The notes under the pieces: model-generated
Told to the model about the DNA's origin: nothing
Database searches by the model: none
What the model saw: the letters and a program-made list of their open reading frames with translations, nothing else
In this document: in pieces, positions 37,644 through 46,720 of the stretch
Layout: each line of letters begins with the position of its first letter
Numbering within the stretch: position 1 is the stretch's first letter
Program-made: the position numbers and the translations under genes
Source of the DNA: Streptomyces fulvorobeus
Lineage (GTDB): Bacteria > Actinomycetota > Actinomycetes > Streptomycetales > Streptomycetaceae
Direction: 5' to 3'
Length of the DNA stretch: 64,000 nt
NCBI RefSeq assembly: GCF_013167895.1
Contig: NZ_BLWC01000001.1
Span: 3,472,001 to 3,536,000 of the forward strand

Positions 37644-37684
37644 CAGTTGTCCTGCTCAAGTGACAACCAGCGTGCTCAGTCACA
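37640..37684 (-). repeat. right end with TnsB-type sites
   Basis: Read inward on the minus strand: the terminal TGTGACTGAGCACG, then TTGTCAC (37660-37666) starting 18 bp from the tip, and a variant CTGTCAC (37640-37646). These are fewer sites than at the tnsA end, the asymmetry expected of Tn7-like elements. The outer site overlaps the region just past the tniQ-2 stop. Confidence 0.85.
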
Positions 37685-37689
37685 CCTCC
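37685..37689. repeat. target-site duplication CCTCC, right copy
   Basis: An exact repeat of 23559-23563, adjacent to the right terminus. Confidence 0.9.
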
Positions 37690-37709
37690 GGCGCCTGTCA
37701 CCTGTGACA

Positions 37710-37735
37710 CTTTTGCAAGCGGGCGCTTGCAAAAG
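37710..37735. promoter_or_regulatory. operator palindrome upstream of the XRE/HBHA-like operon
   Basis: CTTTTGCAAGC (37710-37720) and GCTTGCAAAAG (37725-37735) are perfect 11-bp arms around GGGC. It lies 28 bp before the start of the XRE gene, the place for autoregulation. A further half-like TTAGCAAG follows. The transposon right end is only 25 bp away, so the element may have cut off upstream promoter sequence. Confidence 0.7.
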
Positions 37736-37762
37736 TTAGCAAGGGTGTTGCAGTATCGGTCC

Positions 37763-38305
37763 ATGGCATCACTCAACGTCGGCAGTCTCGGGGAGTACCT
37801 GCGGGAGCAGCGGCGCACGGCGCAGCTCTCGCTGCGGCAGCTCGCCGAGGCCGCCGGGGTGTCCAACCCGTATCTCAGCCAGATCGAGCGGGGCCTGCGG
37901 AAGCCGAGTGCCGAGGTGTTGCAGCAGGTCGCCAAGGCCCTGCGGATCTCCGCCGAGACGCTGTACGTACGGGCCGGAATCCTCGACGAGCGGGAGCGGG
38001 ACGAGCTGGAGACGCGGGCGGTCATCCTGGCTGATCCGTCCATCAACGAGCGGCAGAAGCACGTGCTGCTCCAGATCTACGACTCCTTCCGCAAGGAGAA
38101 CGGCTTCGAAGCGCGAACCGAGGCCGAAGCCGTCGCCGAAGACGGTCCCGCTGCCGGCGTCGGCGTCCGCGACACAGATGTCGCTGGAGGCGTCGGTGAC
38201 GCGGATCGGGGTACCGGTGGCGACACAGTGGACCCGGGCACCGCCGCGGACGCCCGCGGCCCCCGCACGGCCGGCGGCAGTGATGCACGCACATCCTCGA
38301 ACTGA
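37763..38305 (+). CDS. XRE-family regulator upstream of the HBHA-like gene
   Basis: 180 aa from ATG 37763. HTH: GSLGEYLREQRRTAQLSLRQ, LAEAAGVSNPYLSQIERGLR, KPSAEVLQQVAKALRISAET. A short dimerisation region (ADPSINERQKHVLLQIYDSF) and a disordered Ala/Gly/Asp-rich tail of about 70 aa follow. From memory it corresponds to M. tuberculosis Rv0474, which precedes hbhA (Rv0475) and a DUF2516 gene (Rv0476), the same order as here. It probably autoregulates through the palindrome just upstream. Confidence 0.85.
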   Translation: MASLNVGSLGEYLREQRRTAQLSLRQLAEAAGVSNPYLSQIERGLRKPSAEVLQQVAKALRISAETLYVRAGILDERERDELETRAVILADPSINERQKHVLLQIYDSFRKENGFEARTEAEAVAEDGPAAGVGVRDTDVAGGVGDADRGTGGDTVDPGTAADARGPRTAGGSDARTSSN

Positions 38306-38333
38306 CTTCTGATGATCCGGGAGGACCACAGTC

Positions 38334-38939
38334 ATGGCCATCACCGATGACCTGCGCAAGACCCTCACCGACCCCACCCCCCTCTACTTCGCCGCCGGTA
38401 CGGCCGAACTCGCCGTCCAGCAGGCGCGCAAGGTTCCGGCGCTCATCGAGCAGCTGCGGGCCGACGCGCCCGAGCGCATCGAGGCCGTACGCAACAGCGA
38501 CCCCAAGGCCGTGCAGGAGAAGGTGGCAGCCCAGGCCAAGGAGGCCCAGGCCACCGTGCAGGCGAAGGTCACCGAGGTCATCGGGGCGCTCGACACCGAC
38601 CTGAAGAAGCTTGGCGAGACCGCTCAGGACCTGGCCCTGCGCAGCGTGGGCGTGGCCGCCGAGTACGCGGTCCGGGCCCGTGAGACGTACGAGAAGGTCG
38701 CCGAGCGCGGCGAGCAGACCGTCAGGACGTGGCGCGGCGAGACCGCCGACGAGATCGTCGAGATCGCCGCTGTCATCGAGGCCGAGCCCAGGACGGAGCC
38801 GAAGACGGCCCCCGCGGACTCCGAGGCTCCTGCGGCCGACTCCGTTCCGAAGCAGGCGGACGCCACGGCCGCGCCCGCCAGGAAGGCGCCGGTGCGCAAG
38901 CCGGTGGCGAAGAAGACCACGCCGCCTGCCGGTAAGTGA
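38334..38939 (+). CDS. HBHA-like coiled-coil protein
   Basis: 201 aa. It starts MAITDDLRKTLTDPTPLYFA, which resembles mycobacterial heparin-binding hemagglutinin. A long alpha-helical/coiled-coil stretch follows (AQAKEAQATVQAKVTEVIGA, YEKVAERGEQTVRTWRGETA) and then a Lys/Ala/Pro-rich C-terminus (RKAPVRKPVAKKTTPPAGK). In mycobacteria the Lys-rich tail binds glycosaminoglycans; in a soil streptomycete the role is unknown, perhaps membrane or polymer association. Ribosome site GGGAGG precedes the ATG. It is co-oriented with the XRE gene (28 bp gap). Confidence 0.8.
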   Translation: MAITDDLRKTLTDPTPLYFAAGTAELAVQQARKVPALIEQLRADAPERIEAVRNSDPKAVQEKVAAQAKEAQATVQAKVTEVIGALDTDLKKLGETAQDLALRSVGVAAEYAVRARETYEKVAERGEQTVRTWRGETADEIVEIAAVIEAEPRTEPKTAPADSEAPAADSVPKQADATAAPARKAPVRKPVAKKTTPPAGK

Positions 38940-39089
38940 CGCGGCGGGAAATGACGCGCCGGTGAACACGTGCCGGTGCGCGGCCTACATCCGAAGAACG
39001 GGATCACGGTCCGGGCGCCCTGGGGATGTCCGGTCCGTGAGCCCGGTAGCGTGGCCACGTCATGGCCGGTCCGACAGGCGGTGGGCACT

Positions 39090-39437
39090 GTGTTGATGCA
39101 GGGATTCCAGGGACTGATGTCCCTCTTGAGCTTGGCGCTCATTGCTTTGAGCGGCTTCGCTCTGGTGGACGCGATGATCCGGCGTGAAGACGCCTACCGC
39201 GCGGCCGACAAACAGACCAAGCCGTTCTGGCTGATCATCCTGGCGATCGGGTTCGTCGTGATCTGGCTCTTCCCGATCATGTCGTTCCTGCCGGTCATCG
39301 GGCTCATCGCGACGATCGTGTACATCGTCGACGTACGGCCCGCCGTGCGGCAGATCTCGGGTGGAGGCGGCGGCGGGCAGCGCGGCGGTGGTTCCAGCAG
39401 TGACGGACCGTACGGTCCCTACAACGGCGGGCGCTGA
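39090..39437 (+). CDS. DUF2516 membrane protein
   Basis: 115 aa from GTG 39090 (MLMQGFQGLMSLLSLALIAL) or ATG 39096. Two to three membrane helices (LMSLLSLALIALSGFALVDA, FWLIILAIGFVVIWLFPIMS, FLPVIGLIATIVYIVDV) are followed by a Gly/Ser-rich tail ending PYGPYNGGR. It is the third gene of the conserved XRE-HBHA-DUF2516 cluster. Its stop overlaps the converging phosphatase gene by 19 bp. Function unknown. Confidence 0.85.
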   Translation: MLMQGFQGLMSLLSLALIALSGFALVDAMIRREDAYRAADKQTKPFWLIILAIGFVVIWLFPIMSFLPVIGLIATIVYIVDVRPAVRQISGGGGGGQRGGGSSSDGPYGPYNGGR

Positions 39438-40759
39438 GCGCTCACGCGTGCGGACGAGCCGGAGCGGGGGCGGGGGAGACTCCGCCCCCGTCGGCGTATC
39501 AGCTCCTCGTCGCGGTCCAGCAGCAGGACGGCCACGTCGTCGGTGAGTTCGCCACCGTTCAGTTCCCGGACCTGCGTGACCGCTGCCTCCAGCAGTTCCT
39601 CGCCGCCGAGCCCCTGCTCCAGCTGACGGTTGACCATCGCGACCATGCCGTCCTGGCCGAGGCGCTGGGTGCCGGCCGGGCCGACGCGCCCCTCGATGAG
39701 CCCGTCGGTGTACATCATCAGGCTCCAGGAGCCGCCCAGTTCGACCTGCCGGCGCGGCCAGCGGGCGTGCGGCAGCAGGCCGAGGGCCGGGCCCCCGTCC
39801 TCGTGCGGAAGCAGCTGCGCCGCACGCCCCTGCCGGGCGATCAGCGGTGCGGGGTGACCGGCCAGCCAGAGTCCGGCGTGGCGGCCGTCGGGCGAGATGT
39901 CGACGGTGCAGACCGTCGCGAAGATCTCCTCGTTGTCCCGTTCGTGCTCCAGTACCTGCTGAAGTGTGGAGAGGAGCCGGTCGCCGCACAGGCCCGCGAG
40001 CGTCAGGGCCCGCCAGGCGATACGCAGTTCGACGCCGAGCGCGGCCTCGTCCGGGCCGTGGCCGCAGACGTCGCCGATCATCGCGTGGACCGTGCCGTCC
40101 GGGGTGCGGACCGTGTCGTAGAAGTCGCCGCCGAGCAGGGCGCGGCTGCGGCCGGGCCGGTAACGCGAGGCGAAGCTCAGGTCCGAACCCTGGAGGAGGG
40201 GTGTGGGCAGCAGGCCGCGCTCCAGCCGGGCGTTCTCCTGCGCCCGCAGCCGGGACTCGGTCAGCTGGCGCTGGGCGATGTCGGCGCGCTTGCGCTCCAC
40301 GGCGTACCGGATGGCGCGGCTCAGCAGCCTGCCGTCGAGTTCGCCGCGGAAGAGGTAGTCCTGGGCACCGACCCGTACCGCCTCGGCCGCCAGCTCGGCA
40401 TCGTCCTCCGCCGTGAGGGCGAGGACGGCGTGGCGGGGTGCGATCCGCAGTACGTGCTTGAGCGTGGCGAGGCCGTCCCCGGCGCCGTCCCCATCGGCGC
40501 GGGCGTCCGCCCGTGTCTCGGAGCCGGTGGGGAGGGCCAGGTCCAGCAGGATGCAGTCGACGTCGTCGGTGAGGAGCCGGCCCGCCTCGGTGAGGTTGCG
40601 TGCCGAGCGGACGCGGACCCGGGTCCCGGCGGCGGACGGCAGCTCGGAGACGCTGAAGGTGCCCGTGGGGTCGGCTTCGATCACCAGAAGGGTGAGGTCG
40701 GCGCCATAGGTGGTGCCCGCAGCGGGCATGGCACAGCGCTGCGGTTCGGGTACGGGCAT
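39419..40759 (-). CDS. receiver-linked PP2C/SpoIIE serine phosphatase
   Basis: About 446 aa from ATG 40757-40759. The N-terminal receiver domain has LTLLVIEADPTGTFSV, phosphoacceptor Asp in CILLDLALPTG, and AVRVGAQDYLFRGELDGRLL. A coiled linker (AIRYAVERKRADIAQRQLTE) joins it to a PP2C-type domain with metal Asp motifs in LLGGDFYDTV and AMIGDVCGHGPDEA, SLMMYTDGLIEGR and LTDDVAVLLLD. It resembles RsbU/RssB-type phosphatases that switch anti-anti-sigma partners. No sigma-factor gene adjoins it. The open frame extends upstream to 40873 without family similarity. Confidence 0.88.
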   Translation of the reverse strand: MPVPEPQRCAMPAAGTTYGADLTLLVIEADPTGTFSVSELPSAAGTRVRVRSARNLTEAGRLLTDDVDCILLDLALPTGSETRADARADGDGAGDGLATLKHVLRIAPRHAVLALTAEDDAELAAEAVRVGAQDYLFRGELDGRLLSRAIRYAVERKRADIAQRQLTESRLRAQENARLERGLLPTPLLQGSDLSFASRYRPGRSRALLGGDFYDTVRTPDGTVHAMIGDVCGHGPDEAALGVELRIAWRALTLAGLCGDRLLSTLQQVLEHERDNEEIFATVCTVDISPDGRHAGLWLAGHPAPLIARQGRAAQLLPHEDGGPALGLLPHARWPRRQVELGGSWSLMMYTDGLIEGRVGPAGTQRLGQDGMVAMVNRQLEQGLGGEELLEAAVTQVRELNGGELTDDVAVLLLDRDEELIRRRGRSLPRPRSGSSARVSAQRPPL

Positions 40760-41264
40760 CGGTTCGGGTTTCCTTCCCTCCCCCGAGGGCGCGGCGGGAC
40801 GACGATCGACGACCCGCCAGACGGGGACGATAGCGGTCCGTGGCGCGGGAGCGGAATGGCGGCTGGCACGCACCCTCCGTCATATGCGGGGCCATAAGCC
40901 GCTTCCCGTCACGGAACCGGCGAGCTCAGAGCACCTCAGAGGGGGTGCGGGCCATGACAAACATCACCCCACTCCCGTACGACCGCGTGGCCCGTCTCAC
41001 GTCGCGGCGCCGGCCCGGGGTGGCGTGGCTCACGGTGACGACCGGCGCCCCGGGGCCGGTTCAGGCGGAAGGCGACGGACCCGGCGCCGCGCGAGTGCGC
41101 CGCACCCGCACGCGCCGGTCCGGCGCCACCCGGTCAGCTCCGGGCTCGGCGGGCCCGTACTCCCGTCAGGTCCGGGCTCGTTGGCTCCCAACCCCGGGCC
41201 CGCAGGCCCGCATCCACCCTGCGGAATCCGGGTTCGGCAGGCCGGCAGCCCCGCCGTCGGCCTC
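40760..41264. other. 505-bp region without a confident gene
   Basis: Contains the promoter side of the phosphatase and the downstream side of the NlpC/P60 gene. A plus-strand frame starts at ATG 40954 after AGAGGGGG (MTNITPLPYDRVARLTSRRR) but soon becomes Arg/Pro-rich and runs antisense into the hydrolase, so I do not accept it as a gene. G+C-rich short direct repeats (CCGGGCTC-like) occur around 41140-41200. Confidence 0.4.
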
Positions 41265-42326
41265 CTACTTGTCCGGCCTGACCACTCCCAGGATCGCCAT
41301 CGATCCCGCACCCGCCAGCGTGACGTTCCGGCCGGGGCGCGGGGCGTGGACGATCAAGCCGTCGCCGACGTACATCCCGACGTGGCTGGCGTCCGCGTGG
41401 TAGATGATCAGGTCGCCGGGACGCATGTCCTGGACGACGACGCGCGGGAGCAGGCGCCACTGCTCCTGCGACGTACGCGGGATCGGCCGCTCCGCTGCCG
41501 CCCACGCCTGGGAGGTCAGCCCCGAGCAGTCGTACGTATCGGGCCCCTCGGCCCCCCATACGTACGGCTTGCCTATCTGCGCCGTCGCGAACGCCACGGC
41601 CTGTCTGCCGCTCGCACTCGCCTCGCGGCTGATGTCCCCGAGCGCACCGGAGCTGAGCCAGGCGGTCTGCGCCTGGTACTGCGCCTGCTTCTCCAGCGTG
41701 AGGAGCCGCGCCCGCTCGCCCTTGGCCAGCCGCGATTCGAGCTCCGTCGCCGCCGCGATCTGGGTGTTGATCCTCTTCTTCGCCCTGGCCTGCTGGAGGC
41801 GGTGGGCTTCGAGCTTCTCCCAGTTGATGCTCGCGTCCTTGGTGTACGTCTCCAAGTCCTCCTGCGTACGGGTCAGTTCGGCCAGTACGCTCTTGGACGC
41901 CTGCTGGCTGAGCCTGACCTGGTTCACCCCGTCCAGGAAGAGTCGCGGATCGTTGCTCAGGACCAGCTGCGCGCCGGGGGGCAGCCCGCCGTTGCGGTAC
42001 TGCTCGCGGGCCTGGGCGCCCGCCGTGTTCTTGAGCTCGGCGATCCTCGCCCGGCCGTCGACGATCGCCTTGGCGAGTTCGGCGAGCTCGCCCGACTGCT
42101 CGGCCGCCTGCTCCTCGGCGAGGTTGTACGCGTCGGTGGCCGCGCCCGCCTTGCGGTAGAGGGTGTCGATCTCCTCCCGCACCTCTTCCAGGCTCTTCAG
42201 CTCCGCCGCCGGAGCGGTGGGGGTGGGCTCGGGCACGGGTGCGGCCATCGCCTGGACCGGCGCGGCCAGCACTGCCAGCGCGCAGACCAGGCTGATCGCG
42301 GCAGCGGCACAGTGGCGTCGGTTCAC
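41265..42326 (-). CDS. secreted NlpC/P60 peptidoglycan endopeptidase
   Basis: 353 aa from GTG 42326. The GTG is preceded by GGAGGGGGAG, a better ribosome site than for the upstream codon at 42347. Signal peptide: RRHCAAAAISLVCALAVLAA to VQAMA. A long coiled coil (about 45-225) typical of RipA-like autolysins comes next (SLEEVREEIDTLYRKAGAAT). The NlpC/P60 domain has catalytic Cys in DTYDCSGLTSQAWA, His in DASHVGMYVGDGLIVHA and a further His/polar residue nearby. It cleaves peptide stems between D-Glu and meso- or LL-diaminopimelate in relatives. Monocistronic. Confidence 0.92.
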   Translation of the reverse strand: MNRRHCAAAAISLVCALAVLAAPVQAMAAPVPEPTPTAPAAELKSLEEVREEIDTLYRKAGAATDAYNLAEEQAAEQSGELAELAKAIVDGRARIAELKNTAGAQAREQYRNGGLPPGAQLVLSNDPRLFLDGVNQVRLSQQASKSVLAELTRTQEDLETYTKDASINWEKLEAHRLQQARAKKRINTQIAAATELESRLAKGERARLLTLEKQAQYQAQTAWLSSGALGDISREASASGRQAVAFATAQIGKPYVWGAEGPDTYDCSGLTSQAWAAAERPIPRTSQEQWRLLPRVVVQDMRPGDLIIYHADASHVGMYVGDGLIVHAPRPGRNVTLAGAGSMAILGVVRPDK

Positions 42327-42645
42327 GGACTCCCCCTCCGGGCACAAGATGACACAAGCCAGACCGTACGGAGACGATCTCCTGACTTACCGTCAGTAAC
42401 ATCACAGCAGCCTCGCGATCGTGCCATGTCGCCCCGTAAAGCAACAGAGTCCGGCACCACCCGACGCATCACACGGTCGCCCACGTGGGAGGACCGTGCG
42501 GACGAACACCCCGTCGTATCGACGAACGGTGAACCGCCCGTGTTCCCGAAGCCGCCGGTACGGGCGTGTCGGGCGTGTCGGAGGTGCGGGCCAGGCCCGG
42601 CGACGCCTGCTCAGACGCGTGCGCGCGGCGCGTACAGCTCACTGT
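42327..42645. other. promoter region of the NlpC/P60 gene
   Basis: 319 bp between the hydrolase start and the methyltransferase stop. There is no gene I can support. An inverted repeat CTGAC..GTCAG (CTGACTTACCGTCAG, 42392-42406) lies about 70 bp before the hydrolase start. No riboswitch consensus was recognised. Confidence 0.4.
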
Positions 42646-43493
42646 TCACGGACCGCTGGGGCGCAGCGCGTCCCACCGAACCGTGAGTTCACCCTGGCGC
42701 CAGCGCCGTTCCCCGTCCGTCAGCGGCCACTCCCCGGCGAGCGCACGCGCCGTCGCGATCCAGCGCTGCCGGGCGCCGAGCGAGGCGTACGGTGAGGCCG
42801 CTGCCCAGGCCCGGTCGAAGTCACGCAGGAAGGCATGGACGGGCTCGCCCGGCACGTTGCGGTGGATCAACGCCTTGGGCAGGCGCTCGGCGAGGTCGGA
42901 CGGTCGCTCCAGCGAGCCCAGCCGGGTCGCGAAGGTGACCGTGCGCGGACCCTCCGGGCCCAGCGCCACCCACACGTGCCGGCGCCCGATCTCGTCACAG
43001 GTGCCCTCGACGAGCAGCCCGTCCGGCGCCAGCCGCGCGCACAGCCGCCGCCACACCGCGGCGACCTCGCCCTCGTCGTACTGGCGCAGTACGTTCGCCG
43101 CGCGGATCAGCGAAGGCCGCCCAGGACCGCTCCCCCTGTGACCCACGTTCCCGCCCCCGTACCGGGCCCGGCACCCGCGCCCGGCGGGAGCGGAATCTCG
43201 AAGCCGCCGTGGAGGAACGTCAGCCCCTCCCGTTCGTACGGCTGCGCCGCGGCCACCCGCTCCGGGTCGATCTCGATGCCGACCACCGCCGTGCGCGGTG
43301 CGGCGGTGCGCAGGCGGGCGAGCAGCTCGACGGCGGTCCAGGGGGCCGCCCCGTAACCGAGGTCGACGGCGACGGGGAAGTCGGAGCGGTGGAGGGCGGC
43401 GCCGTGGGTCGCGGCGATCCAGCGGTCCATACGGCGCAGACGGTTCGGGTTCGTGGTCCCGCGGGTCGCGGTGCCGACGGGGCGCTGGCGCAT
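42646..43493 (-). CDS. class I SAM-dependent methyltransferase, frameshifted
   Basis: About 282 aa when restored. The N-terminal half reads MRQRPVGTATRGTTNPNRLR, RMDRWIAATHGAAL, and SAM motif VAVDLGYGAAPWTAVEL with VVGIEIDPERVAAA. After GGFEIPLPPGAG the frame is lost. The C-terminal half in the adjacent frame is RPSLIRAANVLRQYDEGEVA, LAPDGLLVEGTCDEIGRRHV and the end DALRPSGP. A single lost base between about 43118 and 43160 (G-rich on this strand, including GGGGG) explains it. The substrate is unknown. It is divergent from mshA with a 295-bp intergenic region. Confidence 0.8.
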
Positions 43494-43788
43494 GACTGCG
43501 AGCGTATGCGACACCGGAACCGCGACAGTCGCCTGTCCGGGCCGGTGAGGCCCGCCACCAGAACCCCCGCAGAACGCCGGGCGGTCTTACGCCGGACGGC
43601 CGGCAGGGGTCAGGCACGGGTCCCGGGAGGGTCACGGCAGGGGTCCCCCCAGGGTCATGGTTCGGTAAAGCGGAATGAACTGCCGCATGTCGCTGTTCTG
43701 GGTCTGCGTAGGGACCAGCGCGCCCCTGAGCCGGCATGCCTTCGGTCATGTCCCGGGCGAGCGCCTTGAGCGAGGAGGACCGGACGAC

Positions 43789-45141
43789 GTGAGCCAGTAC
43801 GTCTCTCGGCTCGGCGGCAGCCGTGTGGCGCCGCGTATCCGGTTCCCCGGCGGCTTCCCGGGCTCGCACCGCAGACCGCGCCGCATCGCGATGCTGTCCG
43901 TGCACACCTCTCCGCTGCACCAGCCCGGTACGGGCGACGCGGGCGGCATGAACGTCTACATCGTGGAGCTGGCCAAGCGCCTCGCCGCGATCAGCATCGA
44001 GGTCGAGATCTTCACCCGGGCCAGCACCGGCGCCCTGCCCCCCACGGTGCAGCTGTCGCCCGGCGTCCTGGTCCGGCACGTCGACGCCGGCCCCTACGAA
44101 GGGCTGGCCAAGGAGGAGCTGCCCGCACAGCTCTGCGCCTTCACGCACGGCGTGATGCAGGCGTGGGCCGGTCAGCGGCCCGGCTACTACGACCTCGTCC
44201 ACTCCCACTACTGGCTCTCCGGCCAGGTCGGCTGGCTGGCCGCGCAACGCTGGGGTGTTCCCCTCGTGCACGCCATGCACACCATGGCGAAGGTCAAGAA
44301 CGCCGCGCTCGCCGAGGGCGACACCCCCGAGCCCGCCGCCCGTGTCATCGGCGAGACCCAGATCGTGCGCGCGTCCGACCGGCTCATCGCGAACACGGCG
44401 GAGGAAGCGGACGAGCTCGTCCGCTTCTACGAGGCGGACCCCGGCAGCGTGGCCGTCGTCCACCCCGGGGTCAATCTCGACCGTTTCCGCCCCGCGGACG
44501 GCCGTGCGGCGGCCCGTGCCCGCCTCGGACTGCCCCAGGACGCCTTCATCCCGCTCTTCGCCGGCCGCATCCAGCCGCTGAAGGCCCCCGACATCCTGCT
44601 GCGCGCCGCCGCGGTGCTCCTGGACCGCGACCCCTCGCTCCGCCACCGGATGGTCGTACCCGTCGTCGGCGGACCCAGCGGCAGTGGTCTCGCCAAGCCG
44701 GAGGGCCTCCAGAAGCTGGCCGCACGGCTGGGGATCGCCGACGTCGTACGGTTCCACCCGCCGGTCGGTCAGGATCAGCTCGCCGAGTGGTTCCGGGCCG
44801 CGTCCGTGCTGGTCATGCCCTCGTACAGCGAATCCTTCGGCCTCGTCGCCATAGAGGCCCAGGCGGCCGGCACCCCGGTCGTCGCGGCGGCCGTGGGCGG
44901 CCTCCCGGTGGCGGTACGCGACGGGGTCAGCGGCTTCCTGATCCCCGGGCACGACCCGGAGGCGTACGCCGGGGCACTCGCGCGGTTCGTGGACACGCCG
45001 GAGCTGGTCGGCCGGATGGGCGCGGCGGCGGCGGCCCACGCGCAGTCGTTCGGCTGGGACACCGCCGCTTCGGCGACCTCGGACGTGTACACGGCAGCGA
45101 TGTACGAACACCGCCGTCACGTACGCTCGCACCATGGCTGA
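43789..45141 (+). CDS. mshA: D-inositol-3-phosphate glycosyltransferase MshA
   Basis: First step of mycothiol biosynthesis: joins UDP-GlcNAc to inositol 3-phosphate. 450 aa from GTG 43789, with AGGAGG 10 nt upstream; starts [23 protein letters not shown] fold: [20 protein letters not shown] (N-terminal Gly loop), [51 protein letters not shown], and the nucleotide-sugar site [20 protein letters not shown]. The length is typical. It overlaps the YbjN gene by 8 nt. Confidence 0.95.
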   Translation: MSQYVSRLGGSRVAPRIRFPGGFPGSHRRPRRIAMLSVHTSPLHQPGTGDAGGMNVYIVELAKRLAAISIEVEIFTRASTGALPPTVQLSPGVLVRHVDAGPYEGLAKEELPAQLCAFTHGVMQAWAGQRPGYYDLVHSHYWLSGQVGWLAAQRWGVPLVHAMHTMAKVKNAALAEGDTPEPAARVIGETQIVRASDRLIANTAEEADELVRFYEADPGSVAVVHPGVNLDRFRPADGRAAARARLGLPQDAFIPLFAGRIQPLKAPDILLRAAAVLLDRDPSLRHRMVVPVVGGPSGSGLAKPEGLQKLAARLGIADVVRFHPPVGQDQLAEWFRAASVLVMPSYSESFGLVAIEAQAAGTPVVAAAVGGLPVAVRDGVSGFLIPGHDPEAYAGALARFVDTPELVGRMGAAAAAHAQSFGWDTAASATSDVYTAAMYEHRRHVRSHHG

Positions 45142-45643
45142 CGTACCCGACGAAGCGGCAGTGGCACAGGTCATCGAGGCGACGCTGAACGACGCGGAGC
45201 TCGAATGGGAGAGCCCGGCACCAGGCAACTACGCGGTGAAGCTGCCCGGCACGCGCAAGCTCTTCACGACGTGTTCGCTGCTCGTCGGCAGGCACTCCCT
45301 CTCCGTCAACGCCTTCGTCGTCCGCCATCCGGACGAGAACGCCGCCGCCGTGCACCGCTGGCTGCTGGAGCGCAACCTCCGTCTCTTCGGCGTGAGTTAC
45401 GCGGTCGACTCCCTCGGCGACATCTACCTGGCGGGAAAGCTGCCGCTGGCCGCCGTCACCCCGGAGGAGCTGGACCGGCTGCTCGGGACGGTCCTCGAAG
45501 CGGCCGACGGATCGTTCAACACCCTTCTGGAGCTGGGCTTCGCGAGCGCGATCCGCAAGGAGTACGCGTGGCGGGTCTCGCGGGGGGAGTCCACCCGGAA
45601 CCTGGACGCCTTCGCGAACCTGACGCAGCGTCCGGCGGAGTGA
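45134..45643 (+). CDS. YbjN-domain protein
   Basis: 169 aa, [20 protein letters not shown] followed by the YbjN fold ([60 protein letters not shown]), a type III secretion chaperone-like alpha/beta fold used in many bacterial proteins of unknown function. Its start lies inside the mshA 3' end, implying coupled translation and perhaps a link to thiol metabolism. Confidence 0.85.
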   Translation: MADVPDEAAVAQVIEATLNDAELEWESPAPGNYAVKLPGTRKLFTTCSLLVGRHSLSVNAFVVRHPDENAAAVHRWLLERNLRLFGVSYAVDSLGDIYLAGKLPLAAVTPEELDRLLGTVLEAADGSFNTLLELGFASAIRKEYAWRVSRGESTRNLDAFANLTQRPAE

Positions 45644-45876
45644 CGCACTCGACCGGCCGAGGCGCCCCCGCAGCCGCACAGCCCTGAGCGCCGCCACGGC
45701 GGCCGCATGCACGGAGTCATCACAGCCACGTCACAATCGCGTCCCGCCGCTGGTCACGCCGCTCGCCAAACAGGTGTCCGAATCTAGAGTGTGACGCACT
45801 GCGACGACCCGTCCCGCGTGACGGGCAATCACCGCCCGGGCCAGGGTCGTTGCTCCCCTGAGACGGAGAGAGAACC

Positions 45877-46659
45877 ATGCGCGCCACCGCCGTACGCCGT
45901 ACCGCCCTCGCCGCTTCCGTGGCGGCTCTGACCTTGCTGGCCACGGCCTGCGGCGGCTCGGAGCCGGGCGGGAGCGACGACGCGATGGGCGGGGCCGAGG
46001 CGGGCGGCGCCCGGAAGCCCGCCGTCAAGGCGCTCACCGCCGCGGAGCTGGAGAAGGCGTCCCTGGCGCAGGGCGACGTCAAGGCCCACAAGATCACGAA
46101 GGCTGGTCCCGAGGACGCGGTCGCCGCCGCCGACGTGACCTCCGACAAGGAGGAGTGCGCCCCCCTGGCCCGCGCCTTCTACGGTGCCGAGGAGGGCAAG
46201 CCGGTGGCCGGCACCAAGCGTCAGGTGATCAGCGAGCCCGAGGTGGACGCCGGTGACGTGACCGAGGGGAACGCGGAGGACGTGCTCACGTCCGCCTTCG
46301 ACCTGACGTCCACCCTGCTGTCGCTCTCCTCGTACGACAGCGAGACCGCCGAGGGCAACATCGCCACCCTCCGCAAGGCCGCGGCCGACTGCGCGGGCGG
46401 CTTCACCATCACCATGGGCGGCGACACGCAGAAGGTCACGGGGATCACCGAGGAGAAGGTCTCGGGCGGCGAGGAGGCCCTCGCCTGGCGGCTGTCGGCC
46501 GAGCAGGACGGAGAGAGTGCCCCGCTGACGCTCGTCGCGCTGCGCCAGGGCGGCACGGTCGCCACGTTCACCTCCTTCAACCTGGCGGCGGCCGGAGGCA
46601 AGGGCACGCTCGAACTGCCGTCGGCCGTGGTCGCGGCCCAGGCGGCGAAGCTCGCCTGA
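45877..46659 (+). CDS. putative lipoprotein
   Basis: 260 aa with a lipoprotein signal peptide: ALAASVAALTLLATACGGSE, lipobox LATAC with Cys at about 25. The mature part is acidic and Ala/Glu-rich, with VTSDKEECAPLARAFYGAEE and AAADCAGGFTITMGGDTQKV as the most conserved-looking parts; the two further Cys may pair. No enzymatic motif. The ATG follows GACGGAGAGAG. The preceding 233 bp hold its promoter; a TAGAGT element at 45786-45791 is a plausible -10. Confidence 0.8.
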   Translation: MRATAVRRTALAASVAALTLLATACGGSEPGGSDDAMGGAEAGGARKPAVKALTAAELEKASLAQGDVKAHKITKAGPEDAVAAADVTSDKEECAPLARAFYGAEEGKPVAGTKRQVISEPEVDAGDVTEGNAEDVLTSAFDLTSTLLSLSSYDSETAEGNIATLRKAAADCAGGFTITMGGDTQKVTGITEEKVSGGEEALAWRLSAEQDGESAPLTLVALRQGGTVATFTSFNLAAAGGKGTLELPSAVVAAQAAKLA

Positions 46660-46720
46660 TCCCCACCCGCCGGGACCGGGCGCGCCGTGCCGAACGGGCG
46701 CGGCGCCCCGGTCTCCGTCG

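Larger units (their letters stand above)
23564..37684 (+). mobile_element. Tn7/Tn5053-like transposon with type I restriction-modification cargo
   Basis: A 14,121-bp element. The left terminus reads TGTGACTGAGCACGATGG, the right terminus in reverse complement TGTGACTGAGCACGCTGG; the identity continues into GTTGTCAC(C/T)TGAG, so about 28 of 30 bases match. Flanking 5-bp repeats are CCTCC on both sides. Contents in order: tnsA, tnsB, tniB/tnsC (frameshifted), tniQ (all +), terminator, then hsdM-hsdS-hsdR-xre (all -), then a second tniQ (+). No resolvase gene or res site is visible, and no CRISPR or cas gene. The RM section has visibly lower G+C than the host. Perfect ends and duplication point to recent insertion. 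Confidence 0.93.

Noticed and set aside
23564..37684. CRISPR-associated transposon
   Set aside because: No repeat-spacer array and no cas gene anywhere in the element; both TniQ proteins stand without Cas partners.
37690..37710. Extra TnsB-like TGTCACC site outside the right tip
   Set aside because: GCCTGTCACCTGTGACAC lies beyond the target duplication, so it belongs to the host promoter region and not to the element.
40954..41403. Plus-strand gene with a good ribosome site (MTNITPLPYDRV...)
   Set aside because: Becomes Arg/Pro low complexity and runs antisense into the NlpC/P60 gene; no family likeness.
42347..42645. ydaO (c-di-AMP) riboswitch before the NlpC/P60 gene
   Set aside because: Such switches occur before cell-wall hydrolases in Streptomyces, but I found no matching conserved core here.
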